A stretch of 64,000 bases of DNA from Stenotrophomonas maltophilia (GCA_900113425.1 FOZF01000002.1:293216-357215); one strand, 5' to 3'. Counted from the first letter of the stretch, positions 17,966 through 27,129 are shown. The notes: generated by a model not told the origin, from the letters alone. Program-made: numbers and translations.

Positions 17966-18757
17966 TCAGTCCAGCGCAGCGATCTTGACCTGGTCCTGTT
18001 CCAGCCACACCTGCACGGCCTTGCCGCGCAGGTTGTCCGGGACATCGTCCAGTACCTTGTAGTGGCCGGCAATGGCCACCAGTTCCGCATGGAAATCACG
18101 GCAGAAGATGCGTGCCGCGGTGTTGCCCTGGGCACCTGCCAGCGCGCGGCCGCGCAGGGTGCCGTAGATATGGATGCTGCCGTCGGCGATGACCTCGGCA
18201 CCGGCGCCGACGGTCGCCATGACCGTCAGGTCGCAGTTCTCCGCGTACAGCTGCTGGCCGGAGCGCACATTGCCAAGCTGCATGCGGCCCGGTTGCGGTG
18301 CCGTGCCCTCGGCCACCCTGGCCACCGGAGCGGCCGGGGCCGGCTTCGGTTCAGCGCGGGCGGCGCGGCGCGGCTCCGGCGCAGGCGCAGGCGGCGGGGC
18401 CGGCTCGCTCTCGACACGCTCGTACTGGGCGCGGAACTTGGCCAGCAGCGGCAGCCCGAGCTGCTGCGAGAGCTGGTCGACCGCGCTGGTGCCATAGGCC
18501 AGCGCCACCGGCAGCACGCCGGCGCTGCGCAGGCCATCGACCAGCGCCTGCGCGGTGGCCACGTCCGGTACCTGGCTGAGGCCGCCGAAGTCCAGGATCA
18601 CCGCGGCACGGCCGAACAGTTTCGGGGCGCGGGTCACCCGTTCGCGCATTTCCTGCACGAGTCGTTCGACATCGAGGGTCCGCACGCGCAGGTTGGCGAT
18701 GCCGACCTGGCCGATCTTCAGTTCACCTGCCTGTTCGTAATCGAAATTCACCGCCAC
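17966..18757 (-). CDS. minC: Septum-site determining protein MinC
   Basis: A 263-residue inhibitor of FtsZ assembly. The N-terminal domain (about 1-100) is followed by a long Pro/Ala-rich linker (about 120-155) and the C-terminal beta-helical domain (QLGNVRSGQQLYAENCDLTVMATVGAGAEVIADG...IYGTLRGRALAG) that binds MinD. The start is read as GTG at 18757, giving VAVNFDYEQAGEL, in line with other Xanthomonadaceae MinC proteins; a GTG at 18751 is possible. It begins 2 nt after the stop of the GNAT gene, so translation is probably coupled. Confidence 0.95.
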   Translation of the reverse strand: MAVNFDYEQAGELKIGQVGIANLRVRTLDVERLVQEMRERVTRAPKLFGRAAVILDFGGLSQVPDVATAQALVDGLRSAGVLPVALAYGTSAVDQLSQQLGLPLLAKFRAQYERVESEPAPPPAPAPEPRRAARAEPKPAPAAPVARVAEGTAPQPGRMQLGNVRSGQQLYAENCDLTVMATVGAGAEVIADGSIHIYGTLRGRALAGAQGNTAARIFCRDFHAELVAIAGHYKVLDDVPDNLRGKAVQVWLEQDQVKIAALD

Positions 18758-18759
18758 GC

Positions 18760-19356
18760 TCAGGTCCCCGTCGGCCGCTGTGCCTGCGCCGGCAGCTGCC
18801 GGTCGCGTGTCCATGCCACATCCGGCAGCTTGCCGCCGTAGGTCTCCTGTACCCACGGGTAGCTGCACAGTTCCTTGGCCAGCATGCTGGCGCGCACATC
18901 GACCTGCGGCATGGTGTTCTGGCCCAGTTCGCGGAAGCCGAAGCTGCCGTGGAACAGCAGGGCGGCATCGGCACCATGGTCGAGGAAGACTTCGCAGGTC
19001 ATCTGCGGGTAGCGCAGCTCGGCGAAGCTCTGCGCATCGGCGTAGAACGCCCGGCCGACGCCACCACCGCGGCGGCGGCTGGCGACCACGATGCGGTCGA
19101 TATAGAAGAACGGGGTGTCCAGCTGCTGCTTGAACCAGGCGAAGTTGCTGCTGTCGTGCTGGCTGTCGCTGCCGAAGCCGATCAGGAACCCGGCCAGGTT
19201 GCCGTCGCGCTCGGCGACGCGGAAGTACTCAGCGGTTTCATAGAACAGGCGCAGGCGTGCGGCATCCAGCGGAAGGATGGCCAGGCCAGCGTTGTTGTTC
19301 AAAGCCAGGACGGAATCGAGCTCGTGCTCGCGCACGTCGCGGATGACAATCGACAT
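18760..19356 (-). CDS. GNAT-family N-acetyltransferase
   Basis: A 198-residue acetyltransferase-like protein. The GNAT core runs from about residue 3 to 150; FFYIDRIVVASRRRGGGVGRAFYADA contains the beta4 strand and the R/Q-x-x-G-x-G/A acetyl-CoA loop, and LFHGSFGFRELGQN is the C-terminal substrate/dimer region. The substrate is unknown. It is the first gene of the min operon here, only 2 nt from minC, so its level is tied to that of the division inhibitor. Confidence 0.87.
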   Translation of the reverse strand: MSIVIRDVREHELDSVLALNNNAGLAILPLDAARLRLFYETAEYFRVAERDGNLAGFLIGFGSDSQHDSSNFAWFKQQLDTPFFYIDRIVVASRRRGGGVGRAFYADAQSFAELRYPQMTCEVFLDHGADAALLFHGSFGFRELGQNTMPQVDVRASMLAKELCSYPWVQETYGGKLPDVAWTRDRQLPAQAQRPTGT

Positions 19357-19494
19357 TGTGACTCCGTGGGGTAACGCGGTTGGTCCTGCAACGGACCCTG
19401 CGCACGATTATTGCATGGGTGGCTGGCGGGGGCACGCCCGTCGCCATGACTTCTGCCCGGGGGCAGGAGCACTGGTTCAGCCTAAGATGCCTCC

Positions 19495-20697
19495 ATGTTG
19501 GGATATCTCAGCCAAATCCGAGTCCTGCGCCTGGCCGGCCTGTTCACCTGGGTCATGGTCGGCCTGCCCGTGGTGTATTCCCAATACGAGTCGATGCTGC
19601 GGCACGGCGGCAGCGGCATCGACAGCTGGTCCCTGTGGCTGTTTGCCGCCTACCTGTTCTTCGGCGCCGGCTACTTCTGGCTGACCCGTGGCCTGCGCGA
19701 CAGCAGCCAGGCCGCCTGGTACGACCGGGTGGTGCTGGTAGTACTGACCGGCTCGGCCCTGGGCGTCAGCTACCTGAGCGGTTCGGGCCTGGGCAGCATC
19801 CTGATGATGGTGGCCGCCGGGGTGATCCCGTGGATGCTGCCCGTGCGCAGTGGCGTGATCTGGTTGCTGCTCAGCCAGCTGGCGGTGCTGCCGGTCTACT
19901 ATCTGATCCTCGACATGCCGTTGTTCGAGGCGCTCATGCAGTCGCTGCTGTATGGCGGCTTCTCCATGTTCATGTTCGTGACCAGCCTGGTCGCACGGCA
20001 GCAGACCGACGCCCGCGACGAGCAGCGGCGGCTGAATGCGGAGCTGAGGGCGACCCGCGCCCTGCTGGCCGAGAGCGCACGGGTCAACGAGCGCACCCGC
20101 ATCTCGCGCGAGCTGCACGACCTGCTGGGGCATCAGTTGACCGCGCTGACCCTGAACCTGGAAGTGGCCGGCCATCTCGCCGAAGGCAAGGCGCTGGACC
20201 ACGTGAAACGCTCGCACACGCTGGCCAAGCTGCTGCTGGGCAATGTGCGCGAAGTGGTCAGCCAGCTGCGTGAGACCAGCGCCATCGACCTGGCTGCCGC
20301 GCTGCGTCCGCTGACCGAGAACGTGCCCTCGCTGGACATCCAGCTGGACATCGAGGACCCCCTGAACGTGGAGGATCCGCAGCGGGCCCACGTGCTGCTG
20401 CGCTGCACCCAGGAGATCATCACCAACACCGTGCGCCACTCCGGGGCCCGCCATCTGTGGATCCGGGTGTACCGTGAGGCGCCGGACCGGGTGGTGGTCG
20501 AGGCGCGCGACGACGGTGTCGGCGCGGAAATGGTCAATGTGGGCAATGGCTTGCGCGGGATGCGCGAGCGCCTGCAACAATGCGGTGGCCAGCTGCAGGT
20601 GGAAACCCGCCCCGGCGAAGGCTTCTGCCTGCGTGCGACGGTGCCGGCAACCGTGCTGGTGGCCGCCCTTACCAAGGTTCCTGAAGGAGTGCGTTGA
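19495..20697 (+). CDS. Sensor histidine kinase, HisKA_3/DesK-like
   Basis: A 400-residue sensor kinase. The N-terminal half has about five hydrophobic segments (within residues 13-165) and no large extracellular domain, so it probably senses the membrane itself. A DHp of the HisKA_3 type follows with the phospho-acceptor His208 in ISRELHDLLGHQL, then an HATPase domain with ITNTVRHSG (N box) and DDGVGAE...GNGLRGMRERL (G boxes). It resembles DesK, which senses membrane lipid order. It overlaps its response regulator by 4 nt. The signal is inference by family. Confidence 0.9.
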   Translation: MLGYLSQIRVLRLAGLFTWVMVGLPVVYSQYESMLRHGGSGIDSWSLWLFAAYLFFGAGYFWLTRGLRDSSQAAWYDRVVLVVLTGSALGVSYLSGSGLGSILMMVAAGVIPWMLPVRSGVIWLLLSQLAVLPVYYLILDMPLFEALMQSLLYGGFSMFMFVTSLVARQQTDARDEQRRLNAELRATRALLAESARVNERTRISRELHDLLGHQLTALTLNLEVAGHLAEGKALDHVKRSHTLAKLLLGNVREVVSQLRETSAIDLAAALRPLTENVPSLDIQLDIEDPLNVEDPQRAHVLLRCTQEIITNTVRHSGARHLWIRVYREAPDRVVVEARDDGVGAEMVNVGNGLRGMRERLQQCGGQLQVETRPGEGFCLRATVPATVLVAALTKVPEGVR

Positions 20698-21338
20698 TGA
20701 TTCGCGTCTGCCTGGTCGACGACCAAACCCTGGTGCGGCAGGGAATCCGCTCGCTGCTGGCGCTGGACGACGGCATCGAGGTGGTGGCCGAGGCCGGCGA
20801 CGGCCGGCAGGCGGTCGAACTGGTGCCCCAGGTCCGCCCGGATGTGGTCCTGATGGACATGCGCATGCCGGTGATGTCCGGGCTGGAGGCGCTGCAGGTC
20901 CTGTCGCGGCTGGAACAGCTGCCGCCGACCATCATCCTGACCACCTTCGACGACGACCAGCTGGTGCTGGCAGGCCTGAAGGCCGGTGCCAAAGGCTATC
21001 TGCTCAAGGACGTGACCCTGGACCAGCTGGTCGGCGCCATCCGCACCGTGGCTGACGGCGGATCGCTGGTGCAGCCGGCAGTGACCCAGCGGCTGCTGTC
21101 CGGGCTGGAACACATGCGCAATGATTTCGTCAGCCTGGACCGGCCGGACCCGCTGACCGACCGCGAGACGGAGATCCTGCGGCTGATGGCCAGCGGCTTC
21201 TCCAACAAGGAGATCGCCAATTCGCTGGGCGTGGCCGAGGGCACCATCAAGAACCATGTGTCCAACATCCTGTCCAAGCTGGGCGTGCGCGACCGCACGC
21301 GGGCCGTGCTGAAGGCGTTCGAACTGCAGCTGGTCTGA
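20694..21338 (+). CDS. LuxR/NarL-family response regulator (DesR-like)
   Basis: A 214-residue response regulator with a receiver domain (residues 1-120; acidic Asp8/Asp9, phospho-acceptor Asp54 in VVLMDMRMP, KGYLLKD near 100-106) and a C-terminal LuxR-type HTH (LTDRETEILRLMASG...EIANSLGVAEGTIKNHVSNIL). It starts within the last codons of the DesK-like kinase gene (ATGA overlap), so it is its cognate partner. Targets cannot be read from the window, although a 233-nt gap and an SRPBCC gene lie directly downstream. Confidence 0.92.
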   Translation: MMIRVCLVDDQTLVRQGIRSLLALDDGIEVVAEAGDGRQAVELVPQVRPDVVLMDMRMPVMSGLEALQVLSRLEQLPPTIILTTFDDDQLVLAGLKAGAKGYLLKDVTLDQLVGAIRTVADGGSLVQPAVTQRLLSGLEHMRNDFVSLDRPDPLTDRETEILRLMASGFSNKEIANSLGVAEGTIKNHVSNILSKLGVRDRTRAVLKAFELQLV

Positions 21339-21571
21339 CGAAAAGCCTTCTGCGGCAAAGGTTTGGCCGGCATTCCCGGGCCCCGGGGCGGGTTGCCCCC
21401 TACATGCGGGGCGGCCGGATGCGCTACCCTGCCAATCCTTTGTCCATACAAATACGCAGCCGGCAGGGAAACCGGTGCGCCAATCCCGATAAACAATGCC
21501 CGCGAAGCCTGCTAGGATTGGCGCTTCGCTTCAATCAACCCGGCCGTGGGATCGGCCCCGGAGACTCCTGA

Positions 21572-22645
21572 ATGACCCGTATTATCGAGTTCCTGATCGC
21601 CTTGGGGATCGTGGCTGGCCTGTTCGTCATCATTGGCGTATGTCTGCCGGGCGAGCGCCACATCACCGAAAGCATCGAGACCAACCGCAAGATGACGATC
21701 GTGTACGACACGGTCAGCAGCCTGCGCCGCTTCAAGGACTGGAACCCGCTGGTACTGCGCGATCCCGCCGTTGAACTGAAGCTGTCCGGCCCGGCCTCCG
21801 GCGTCGGTGCCACCCTCGACTTCTCCTCCAAGGACCTGGGCAACGGTTCCTGGAAGGTGACCGAGGCCGAAGAGAACAAGCGTGTTGTGATCGCCATCGA
21901 AGACCCGACCAAGGGTCACGACAAGGTCACCACCTTCAATCTGGAGCCGACCGGCAAGGGCGGTCGCAACGTCAAGATCACCCAGGACTACTCGGTGAAG
22001 TACGGCTTCGACCTGTTCGGTCGCTACGCCGGCCTGTATGTCAGCCGCCAGATCGGCGACGACATCAAGCTGGGCCTGTCGCGCATGGCGAACATGCTGG
22101 CCACCGTGCCGAACGTCGACTACCGCACCCCGGAAGCGCCGCTGACCGATCTGGGTATCGTGCAGGTGCCGGCCGAAGACCTGCTGGTCGTCAACGCCGG
22201 CAACGTCGACCGCGGCCAGGACACCATCACCAAGTCCATCAAGGACAACCAGGAGTGGATCAAGCGCGTGATGGAGGCCAATGGCCTTGAAGCCGCCGGC
22301 CCGTTCCGCATCATCACCACCGATTTCGGTGCCGAGAAGTACGCCTTCGACATCGCACAGCCGGTGAAGAAGAAGGGTACCGAAGGTGCCACCGGTGAGG
22401 AGCTGACCGTCAAGATCGACGGCGGTGCCCCGGTCAAGTACGTGCATGTCGCCCCGCACCGTTCGGCGCATGCGGCCTACACCGGTCACATGGCCGGCCT
22501 GGACGTGGCCCGCAACGGCCTGCGTGCGTGGGCAGTGACCTCGGGCAACGAAGTCATCGACCGTCCGTACGAATCGTGGAAGGACGGCGTGGACAAGTCG
22601 TTCACCCAGGAAGGCACCTACGACATCTACTGGGCCGTCAAGTAA
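21572..22645 (+). CDS. Membrane-anchored SRPBCC / GyrI-like domain protein
   Basis: A 357-residue protein with one N-terminal membrane segment (residues 4-26) and two ligand-binding folds. Residues about 30-170 read as an SRPBCC/polyketide-cyclase domain (TVSSLRRFKDWNPLVLRDP), and about 190-357 as a GyrI-like/AraC effector-binding domain (YVHVAPHRSAHAAYTGHMAGL). Both folds bind small hydrophobic ligands; no substrate is known. The protein probably acts at the membrane. A strong terminator follows at 22677. Confidence 0.8.
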   Translation: MTRIIEFLIALGIVAGLFVIIGVCLPGERHITESIETNRKMTIVYDTVSSLRRFKDWNPLVLRDPAVELKLSGPASGVGATLDFSSKDLGNGSWKVTEAEENKRVVIAIEDPTKGHDKVTTFNLEPTGKGGRNVKITQDYSVKYGFDLFGRYAGLYVSRQIGDDIKLGLSRMANMLATVPNVDYRTPEAPLTDLGIVQVPAEDLLVVNAGNVDRGQDTITKSIKDNQEWIKRVMEANGLEAAGPFRIITTDFGAEKYAFDIAQPVKKKGTEGATGEELTVKIDGGAPVKYVHVAPHRSAHAAYTGHMAGLDVARNGLRAWAVTSGNEVIDRPYESWKDGVDKSFTQEGTYDIYWAVK

Positions 22646-22676
22646 GCGCTGGCTGACCCATGTAGTGTTGGACACG

Positions 22677-22710
22677 AAAACGCGCCGCTTCCTGCGGCGC
22701 GTTTTTTTTT
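22677..22710 (+). terminator. Strong intrinsic terminator
   Basis: A stem AACGCGCCGC/GCGGCGCGTT with a TTCCT loop is followed by nine Ts, 30 nt after the SRPBCC gene's stop codon. Confidence 0.9.
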
Positions 22711-22754
22711 CATCCCGCGTCCGCCGCCGGGCGGGCGCCGCGCAAGGAGCAGTC

Positions 22755-23126
22755 ATGTTCAATCTGGAACGACGTGCGCGTAAGCCCTCGCTGCTGGCCT
22801 GCATCGGTGCGCTGCTGGCGGCCGCTTCGGTCGGCCTGTCCGCCTATGCCTCGCATGGCGTGTCCGATCCGCAGGCGCAGCAGCATCTGAACATGGCGGC
22901 GCTGTATGCGTTCGCCCATGGTGCCGTGCTGGTTGCGCTGGGGCGGCGCGCGCAGGGCGTGATCGCACACCTGGCGCTGTACGTGCTGCTGCTGGGCGTG
23001 GTGCTGTTTTCCGGCAGCCTGGTGGGCAGCGCGCTCTGGCAGTGGCCTACACGGCTGGCGCCTGTGGGTGGCACCAGCCTGATGGTCGGATGGGTGCTGC
23101 TGGCGATCGACGCCTTGCGGCGCTGA
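22755..23126 (+). CDS. DUF423 (YgdD-like) small membrane protein
   Basis: A 123-residue protein with about four hydrophobic segments. LLAAASVGLSAYASHGV at the N-terminus, MAALYAFAHGAVLVALG and the C-terminal TRLAPVGGTSLMVGWVLLAIDAL match the DUF423 family. Function is not established. The ATG at 22755 follows an AAGGAG ribosome site. It is convergent with the M15 peptidase gene. Confidence 0.82.
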   Translation: MFNLERRARKPSLLACIGALLAAASVGLSAYASHGVSDPQAQQHLNMAALYAFAHGAVLVALGRRAQGVIAHLALYVLLLGVVLFSGSLVGSALWQWPTRLAPVGGTSLMVGWVLLAIDALRR

Positions 23127-23145
23127 GGGCAATGCGGGGAGGGGC

Positions 23146-23955
23146 TCAGCCGTTGGCCGGTCTCCAGCACCAGTGCCAGGGCTCGTAGACGATCCCGTGC
23201 GGGTTGCCGCGCGGGTAGCTCAGGTGGAATCCATGCCCGCGGGCGTGTGCCTGCAGCCACGCGAACGCATCGGTACTCTCGAACGATTCCTCTGCAGGTG
23301 CATCGCCCGGGGTGCCGATGTCCAGCGCGTGCCCGCTGTGGTGTTCGCTGAAGCCCGGCGCGGCGTTGACCTTCAGGATCTCCGCCACGCTCAGGCCGCG
23401 GCCGCGCTTCCGCTCGAAGATTCCCAACTGGTACGCATGGCTGCGGAAGCCGGAGATGGCATCCAGGGCAACGCCGTCGCGCGCCGCGTGCAGGCGCATC
23501 CGCCGCCACCCCTGCGCCGCATCGCGGCGCAACCACAGGGGCCGCGAAAAGCGATCGCGGCCGGCGAAATGCAGCAGGCACGGCTCGGCTTCCAGCGGCA
23601 GGCCGGTGTCATCCGCGTAACCCTGCGCATCCAGGCCAAGATGCTGCAGGCGTTGCTGCAAGCCCGCCAGGGGCAGCCATCGCTGCTCCAGTGCCGCAGC
23701 GAAAGGGCGTGACGCGCGGCCATCCAGCAGTGCCAGTGCCTCCTCCACGCCAGGTTCGTGCGGCAGGCGCGGTACCAGCGAATGAACGCCCTGCGCCAGC
23801 ACGGCGGCCAGGTAGCGGCCATCGCGCTTGCGCCGCAGCACCCAGCGGGCCCGCGCCAGCAGGCGCGCATCGAGGTTGCTGCGCGCGCGCAGCAGATCGG
23901 CCGGCCACAGTTCGATGGCCTCGGTGTTCAGCAGCAGCAGCGGTCGGCGATGCAT
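23146..23955 (-). CDS. M15-family D-alanyl-D-alanine carboxypeptidase-like protein (VanY type)
   Basis: A 269-residue protein with a C-terminal VanY/M15B domain. The zinc motif SEHHSGHALDIG (about 212-223) supplies His and Asp ligands and EPWHW (about 260-264) the third His and catalytic Glu. M15B enzymes cut D-Ala-D-Ala ends or stem peptides of peptidoglycan. There is no obvious signal peptide, which is odd for a cell-wall enzyme; the N-terminal 100 residues are rich in Arg and resemble no family I recognise. It is co-directional with, and 10 nt from, the PH-like protein gene upstream, so it may be the last gene of that operon. Confidence 0.82.
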   Translation of the reverse strand: MHRRPLLLLNTEAIELWPADLLRARSNLDARLLARARWVLRRKRDGRYLAAVLAQGVHSLVPRLPHEPGVEEALALLDGRASRPFAAALEQRWLPLAGLQQRLQHLGLDAQGYADDTGLPLEAEPCLLHFAGRDRFSRPLWLRRDAAQGWRRMRLHAARDGVALDAISGFRSHAYQLGIFERKRGRGLSVAEILKVNAAPGFSEHHSGHALDIGTPGDAPAEESFESTDAFAWLQAHARGHGFHLSYPRGNPHGIVYEPWHWCWRPANG

Positions 23956-23964
23956 GTCCGCAGC

Positions 23965-24558
23965 TTACTGCCGTGGCGCGGCTGCGGCCACCGTGCGCAG
24001 GGCGTCAAGCAACGCCTGCGGGCGTTCCATGCTCAGCAGCAGGGTGCTGCCGCCGCGCACCGGGATGGCCAGCGTGCGGTGACGGTCGGTGACCAGGGCG
24101 AAGCCCTTGCCGCCGCCCTGCAGCCGCATATGCCCGGAATAGAAGCCGGGCATCGAATAGCCGTTGGTCTTGAAGCGGATGCCATAGCGGCGGTCCTGCG
24201 CCAGGTCCACCACCTCGGCCTGGTCCAGCAGCATGTCACGCACCGGTGTGCGCCGCCGGTACAGCGTCGAGCGCACATCCAGCACGCCACCCACCAGCTC
24301 AACGCGGCGACGGAAGAACGAAGTGCCCAGGCCCACGCCGATCAGCACCAGCACGGCGATGCTCCATGCCGCGCTGCCGTTCATCAGGAAGAACGGTGGC
24401 GACAGGGTGACTTCCATCCACGGTGCAGGCGCATGCGCGCGGCTGAACTGCACGTACACGCTGATGACCAGTACGGCCAGCACCGGCAACAGCACCCACA
24501 GCACGCGCAGGGGTGAACTGCCGGCCAGCTCGAACGGACGGGCTTCATTGGGGCTCAT
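23965..24558 (-). CDS. Membrane protein with a PH-like C-terminal domain
   Basis: A 197-residue protein with two hydrophobic segments (about 17-37 and 60-82) and a C-terminal beta-rich region (about 88-180; VELVGGVLDVRSTLYRRRTPV, RYGIRFKTNGYSMPGF) like the bacterial PH-like domains of small membrane proteins. No function is known. Its ATG overlaps the stop codon of the alpha/beta hydrolase gene (ATGA), so it belongs to the SPFH-led operon. Confidence 0.68.
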   Translation of the reverse strand: MSPNEARPFELAGSSPLRVLWVLLPVLAVLVISVYVQFSRAHAPAPWMEVTLSPPFFLMNGSAAWSIAVLVLIGVGLGTSFFRRRVELVGGVLDVRSTLYRRRTPVRDMLLDQAEVVDLAQDRRYGIRFKTNGYSMPGFYSGHMRLQGGGKGFALVTDRHRTLAIPVRGGSTLLLSMERPQALLDALRTVAAAAPRQ

Positions 24559-25844
24559 CGCTGTGCCTCCACCCATCGGGCGATGTCATCGATCAACCCC
24601 GCATCGACATGGCCGGGCCGGGTGTACTCCTTCAACGAACTCGGGCCGCTGCCAGCGATGCCGATGTGGTTCAGCGCCGGATAGGTCCGCCACTGCACGT
24701 CGTCGCGCCGGGCGAGGGCCTTCTGCCAGAGTGCCCAGTCGGCATCGGGAACCTGGAAATCGCGCCCGCCATGCAGCATCAGCAGCGGAGCGCGCAGCCG
24801 CTGTGCATCGGCGCGGGCATCGACGGCTTCGATGCTCTTCCAGAAGGACTGTGGAACGCCGAGCGGCAGTTCGCTGGCGGGTACCGGCGTGCTGCCGCGT
24901 GCTGCGGCGATCTGGCTGTCCAGTTTGTCCAGCAGCGCCTGACCGGACGCGCTGATGTCGCCGTCCAGGCTCAGCAGGTAGCGGTTCTGCTCCGGCAGCA
25001 GGTCCAGCAGCGTGCGTGCGGGAGCGGCCCACAGGATCGCGCCACGCGCCTGTGGCCAGTGGCTGGCGATGCGTGGCGCCAGCATGCCGCCCTGGCTGTG
25101 GCCGAGCACGAACACGCGGCGGCCGTCGATGCGCGGGTCGCTGGCGACGGCCTTCAGTGCCGCCACCGCATCGTCGGTGGATTCGTCATCGACAGTGAAC
25201 GTGCCGCTCTGGAAATCCTGGGGCCGGGCGAGAGTGCGCTTGTCGTAGCGCAGTACCGCGATACCGTGCGCGGCGAGGCCACGGGCGATATCGAGGAAGG
25301 GACGGTTGCCGCCGATGGTCTCGTCACGGTCCTGCGGGCCCGAGCCGTGCACCAGCACCAGCGCCGGGAACGGGCCTTTGCCCTTGGGCAGCGCCAGCGT
25401 GCCGGGCAGCGCACCGCGTGCCTGCGGTACGCTGAAATCAACTTCGCTGTAGGTCGCATCGGCCGGCGGCGGCGGTGCCTTGGCCGCGGGGGCGGGGCGC
25501 AGCAGCAGGCCGGCGACCTTGTCCTGTGCGTCCACGGCCACCTGCGCGATCACCGCGCCACCGGTGAACTGCAGCGGCACTTCCACCAGGTGCAGGCCCT
25601 GCTGCTCGCTGCTGCGGGCCTGGCCGCGCTGCTGCAGTTCGCCCAGGGACCGCCACACGCTGTCGAGCTTCTCGGCGGGAACGGCACGGGCCATCTGCGG
25701 GGTCAGCATCGCCTCTGCATCGGCGATGCGGCCGGCCTGCAGGTGGTCCAGCAACCGCGCGGCAACCTGCTGCGGTTCGGCGGCGAATGCGCCACCGCTC
25801 AGCAGCGCCAGTGAAAGGGCGAACAGCGAACGGCGGGTCTTCAT
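24555..25844 (-). CDS. Exported alpha/beta hydrolase with an N-terminal DUF3887-like domain
   Basis: A 429-residue exported enzyme. Residues 1-21 are a signal peptide; 25-115 form a small alpha+beta domain like DUF3887, and 145-429 a dienelactone-hydrolase-type alpha/beta hydrolase. Predicted catalytic residues are Ser250 in GHSQGG, Asp362 in HGGRDFQV and His393 in ALNHIG; HGSGPQDRDET (166-176) gives the oxyanion loop. Substrate is unknown, probably an acyl ester in the periplasm. It starts 3 nt after the DUF4177 stop codon and is translationally coupled to the following PH-like gene. Confidence 0.85.
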   Translation of the reverse strand: MKTRRSLFALSLALLSGGAFAAEPQQVAARLLDHLQAGRIADAEAMLTPQMARAVPAEKLDSVWRSLGELQQRGQARSSEQQGLHLVEVPLQFTGGAVIAQVAVDAQDKVAGLLLRPAPAAKAPPPPADATYSEVDFSVPQARGALPGTLALPKGKGPFPALVLVHGSGPQDRDETIGGNRPFLDIARGLAAHGIAVLRYDKRTLARPQDFQSGTFTVDDESTDDAVAALKAVASDPRIDGRRVFVLGHSQGGMLAPRIASHWPQARGAILWAAPARTLLDLLPEQNRYLLSLDGDISASGQALLDKLDSQIAAARGSTPVPASELPLGVPQSFWKSIEAVDARADAQRLRAPLLMLHGGRDFQVPDADWALWQKALARRDDVQWRTYPALNHIGIAGSGPSSLKEYTRPGHVDAGLIDDIARWVEAQR

Positions 25845-25846
25845 GG

Positions 25847-26026
25847 TCAGAGCTCCTTCTTGAAGACCAGCACCGCTGCGCTCATCGGCGCGGGGATCAC
25901 GATGTTGACCAGCTCCCAGCCAAGCTGCCCCTGCTTGTTCAACGCCTCCTGCACGGCTTCGGTCTTCATGCTGCCCATCAGCGTCGAGGGCACTTCCAGG
26001 GTCTGGTACGTCCAGCGCTTGCTCAT
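25847..26026 (-). CDS. DUF4177 small protein
   Basis: A 59-residue protein, [15 protein letters not shown] at the start and [13 protein letters not shown] in the middle, which matches DUF4177 (short beta-alpha-beta proteins of unknown function). The start ATG overlaps the stop codon of the ribbon-helix-helix gene (ATGA), and the hydrolase gene follows after 2 nt. The tight packing marks it as a member of the SPFH operon. Confidence 0.75.
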   Translation of the reverse strand: MSKRWTYQTLEVPSTLMGSMKTEAVQEALNKQGQLGWELVNIVIPAPMSAAVLVFKKEL

Positions 26027-26202
26027 TCCTTCTCCTCCTGAGGTGGCTTGGGATGCGGCAGCCTGCCGGCCCTGCGCAGCGCGTCGCGCAGCAGGTACTC
26101 GATCTGCGCGTTGAGGCTGCGTAGTTCGTCGTCGGCCCAGCGCTGCGCCGCGGCCAGGACGTCGGCGTTGATGCGCAGTGGATAGGCTTTCTTCTCGCTC
26201 AT
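26023..26202 (-). CDS. Arc-family ribbon-helix-helix DNA-binding protein
   Basis: A 59-residue protein found by direct translation. The N-terminal [12 protein letters not shown] forms the DNA-contacting beta strand, and helices [20 protein letters not shown] and [12 protein letters not shown] follow, as in Arc repressors (RSLNAQI matches Arc's RSMNSEI). It is the second gene of the SPFH operon and overlaps DUF4177 by 4 nt. Arc-type dimers bind pairs of half-sites; a perfect palindrome of two GATATC boxes lies in front of this operon at 27160-27176, so autoregulation is likely. Confidence 0.82.
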   Translation of the reverse strand: MSEKKAYPLRINADVLAAAQRWADDELRSLNAQIEYLLRDALRRAGRLPHPKPPQEEKE

Positions 26203-26247
26203 GGATGCTCCTGGCGGGGCGGTGGGGCGCCCCGTTGCGAGGGTGAT

Positions 26248-27129
26248 TCAGTACAGCGAACCGGCGTTGACGATCGGCTGCGTGCCCCGGTCCGAACACA
26301 GCACGGTCAGCAGGTTGCTGACCATGTGCGCCTTGCGTTCCTCGTCCAGCTGCACCACGCCGTTCTTCTGCAGTTCGCCCAGGGCCATCTCGACCATGCC
26401 GACCGCACCGGCAACGATGCGCGTGCGTGCCGCGATCACCGCGTTGGCCTGCTGGCGCTGCAGCATGGCCTGGGCGATTTCGGCAGCATAGGCCAGGTGG
26501 CTGATGCGTGCGTCGATCACCTGCACGCCGGCGTCGGCCAGGCGCTCGGCCAGCTCGTTCTTCAGGTGCTGGGAGATCTCGCTGGCGTGGCTGCGCAGTG
26601 CCAGCTGGCCCTCTTCATGCTGGTCGTAGGGATAGCTGGTGGCCATCGCGCGCAGCGCCGATTCGGACTGGATGTGCACGAAGCTCTCGTAGTCGTCCAC
26701 GTTGTAGACCGCCTCGGAGGCATCGACCACCTGCCAGACGATCACCGCGGCGATCTCGATCGGGCTGCCGTCGAGCTCGTTGACCTTTAGCTTGCCGCTT
26801 TCGAAATTGCGCACGCGCTGGCTGACGTGGCGCTTGCTGTAGAAGGGGTTGTTCCAGCGCAGGCCATTGTCTTTCACGGTGCCGACGTACTTGCCGAACA
26901 GGCTCACCACTGCGGCCTGGTTCGGCTGCACGGTGTACAGGCCCGCCAGCGCGAACAGTGCCACCACCGCGACCAGCGCGCCGGCCAGCATCATCAGCAG
27001 GTTGGGGGAGCCGGTCGACGCCTTGGCGGCGATGCCCAGCACGAACAGCACGCCGCCGAAGAGCGCGACGAGCAGCGCGCCCGCCAGAGTGCCCAGGCCG
27101 TTGAGGGAGGACAGCGACTTCTCTTTCAT
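26248..27129 (-). CDS. SPFH/Band-7 domain membrane protein
   Basis: A 293-residue protein with two N-terminal hydrophobic segments (about 12-34 and 44-66) and an SPFH/stomatin-prohibitin domain (about 67-230; [30 protein letters not shown]). The tail ([20 protein letters not shown]) is coiled coil. Such proteins form ring scaffolds in membrane microdomains. It leads an operon with the ribbon-helix-helix protein, DUF4177, a hydrolase and a PH-like protein, and is preceded by a palindromic operator 31 nt upstream. It is divergent from purT. Confidence 0.87.
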   Translation of the reverse strand: MKEKSLSSLNGLGTLAGALLVALFGGVLFVLGIAAKASTGSPNLLMMLAGALVAVVALFALAGLYTVQPNQAAVVSLFGKYVGTVKDNGLRWNNPFYSKRHVSQRVRNFESGKLKVNELDGSPIEIAAVIVWQVVDASEAVYNVDDYESFVHIQSESALRAMATSYPYDQHEEGQLALRSHASEISQHLKNELAERLADAGVQVIDARISHLAYAAEIAQAMLQRQQANAVIAARTRIVAGAVGMVEMALGELQKNGVVQLDEERKAHMVSNLLTVLCSDRGTQPIVNAGSLY

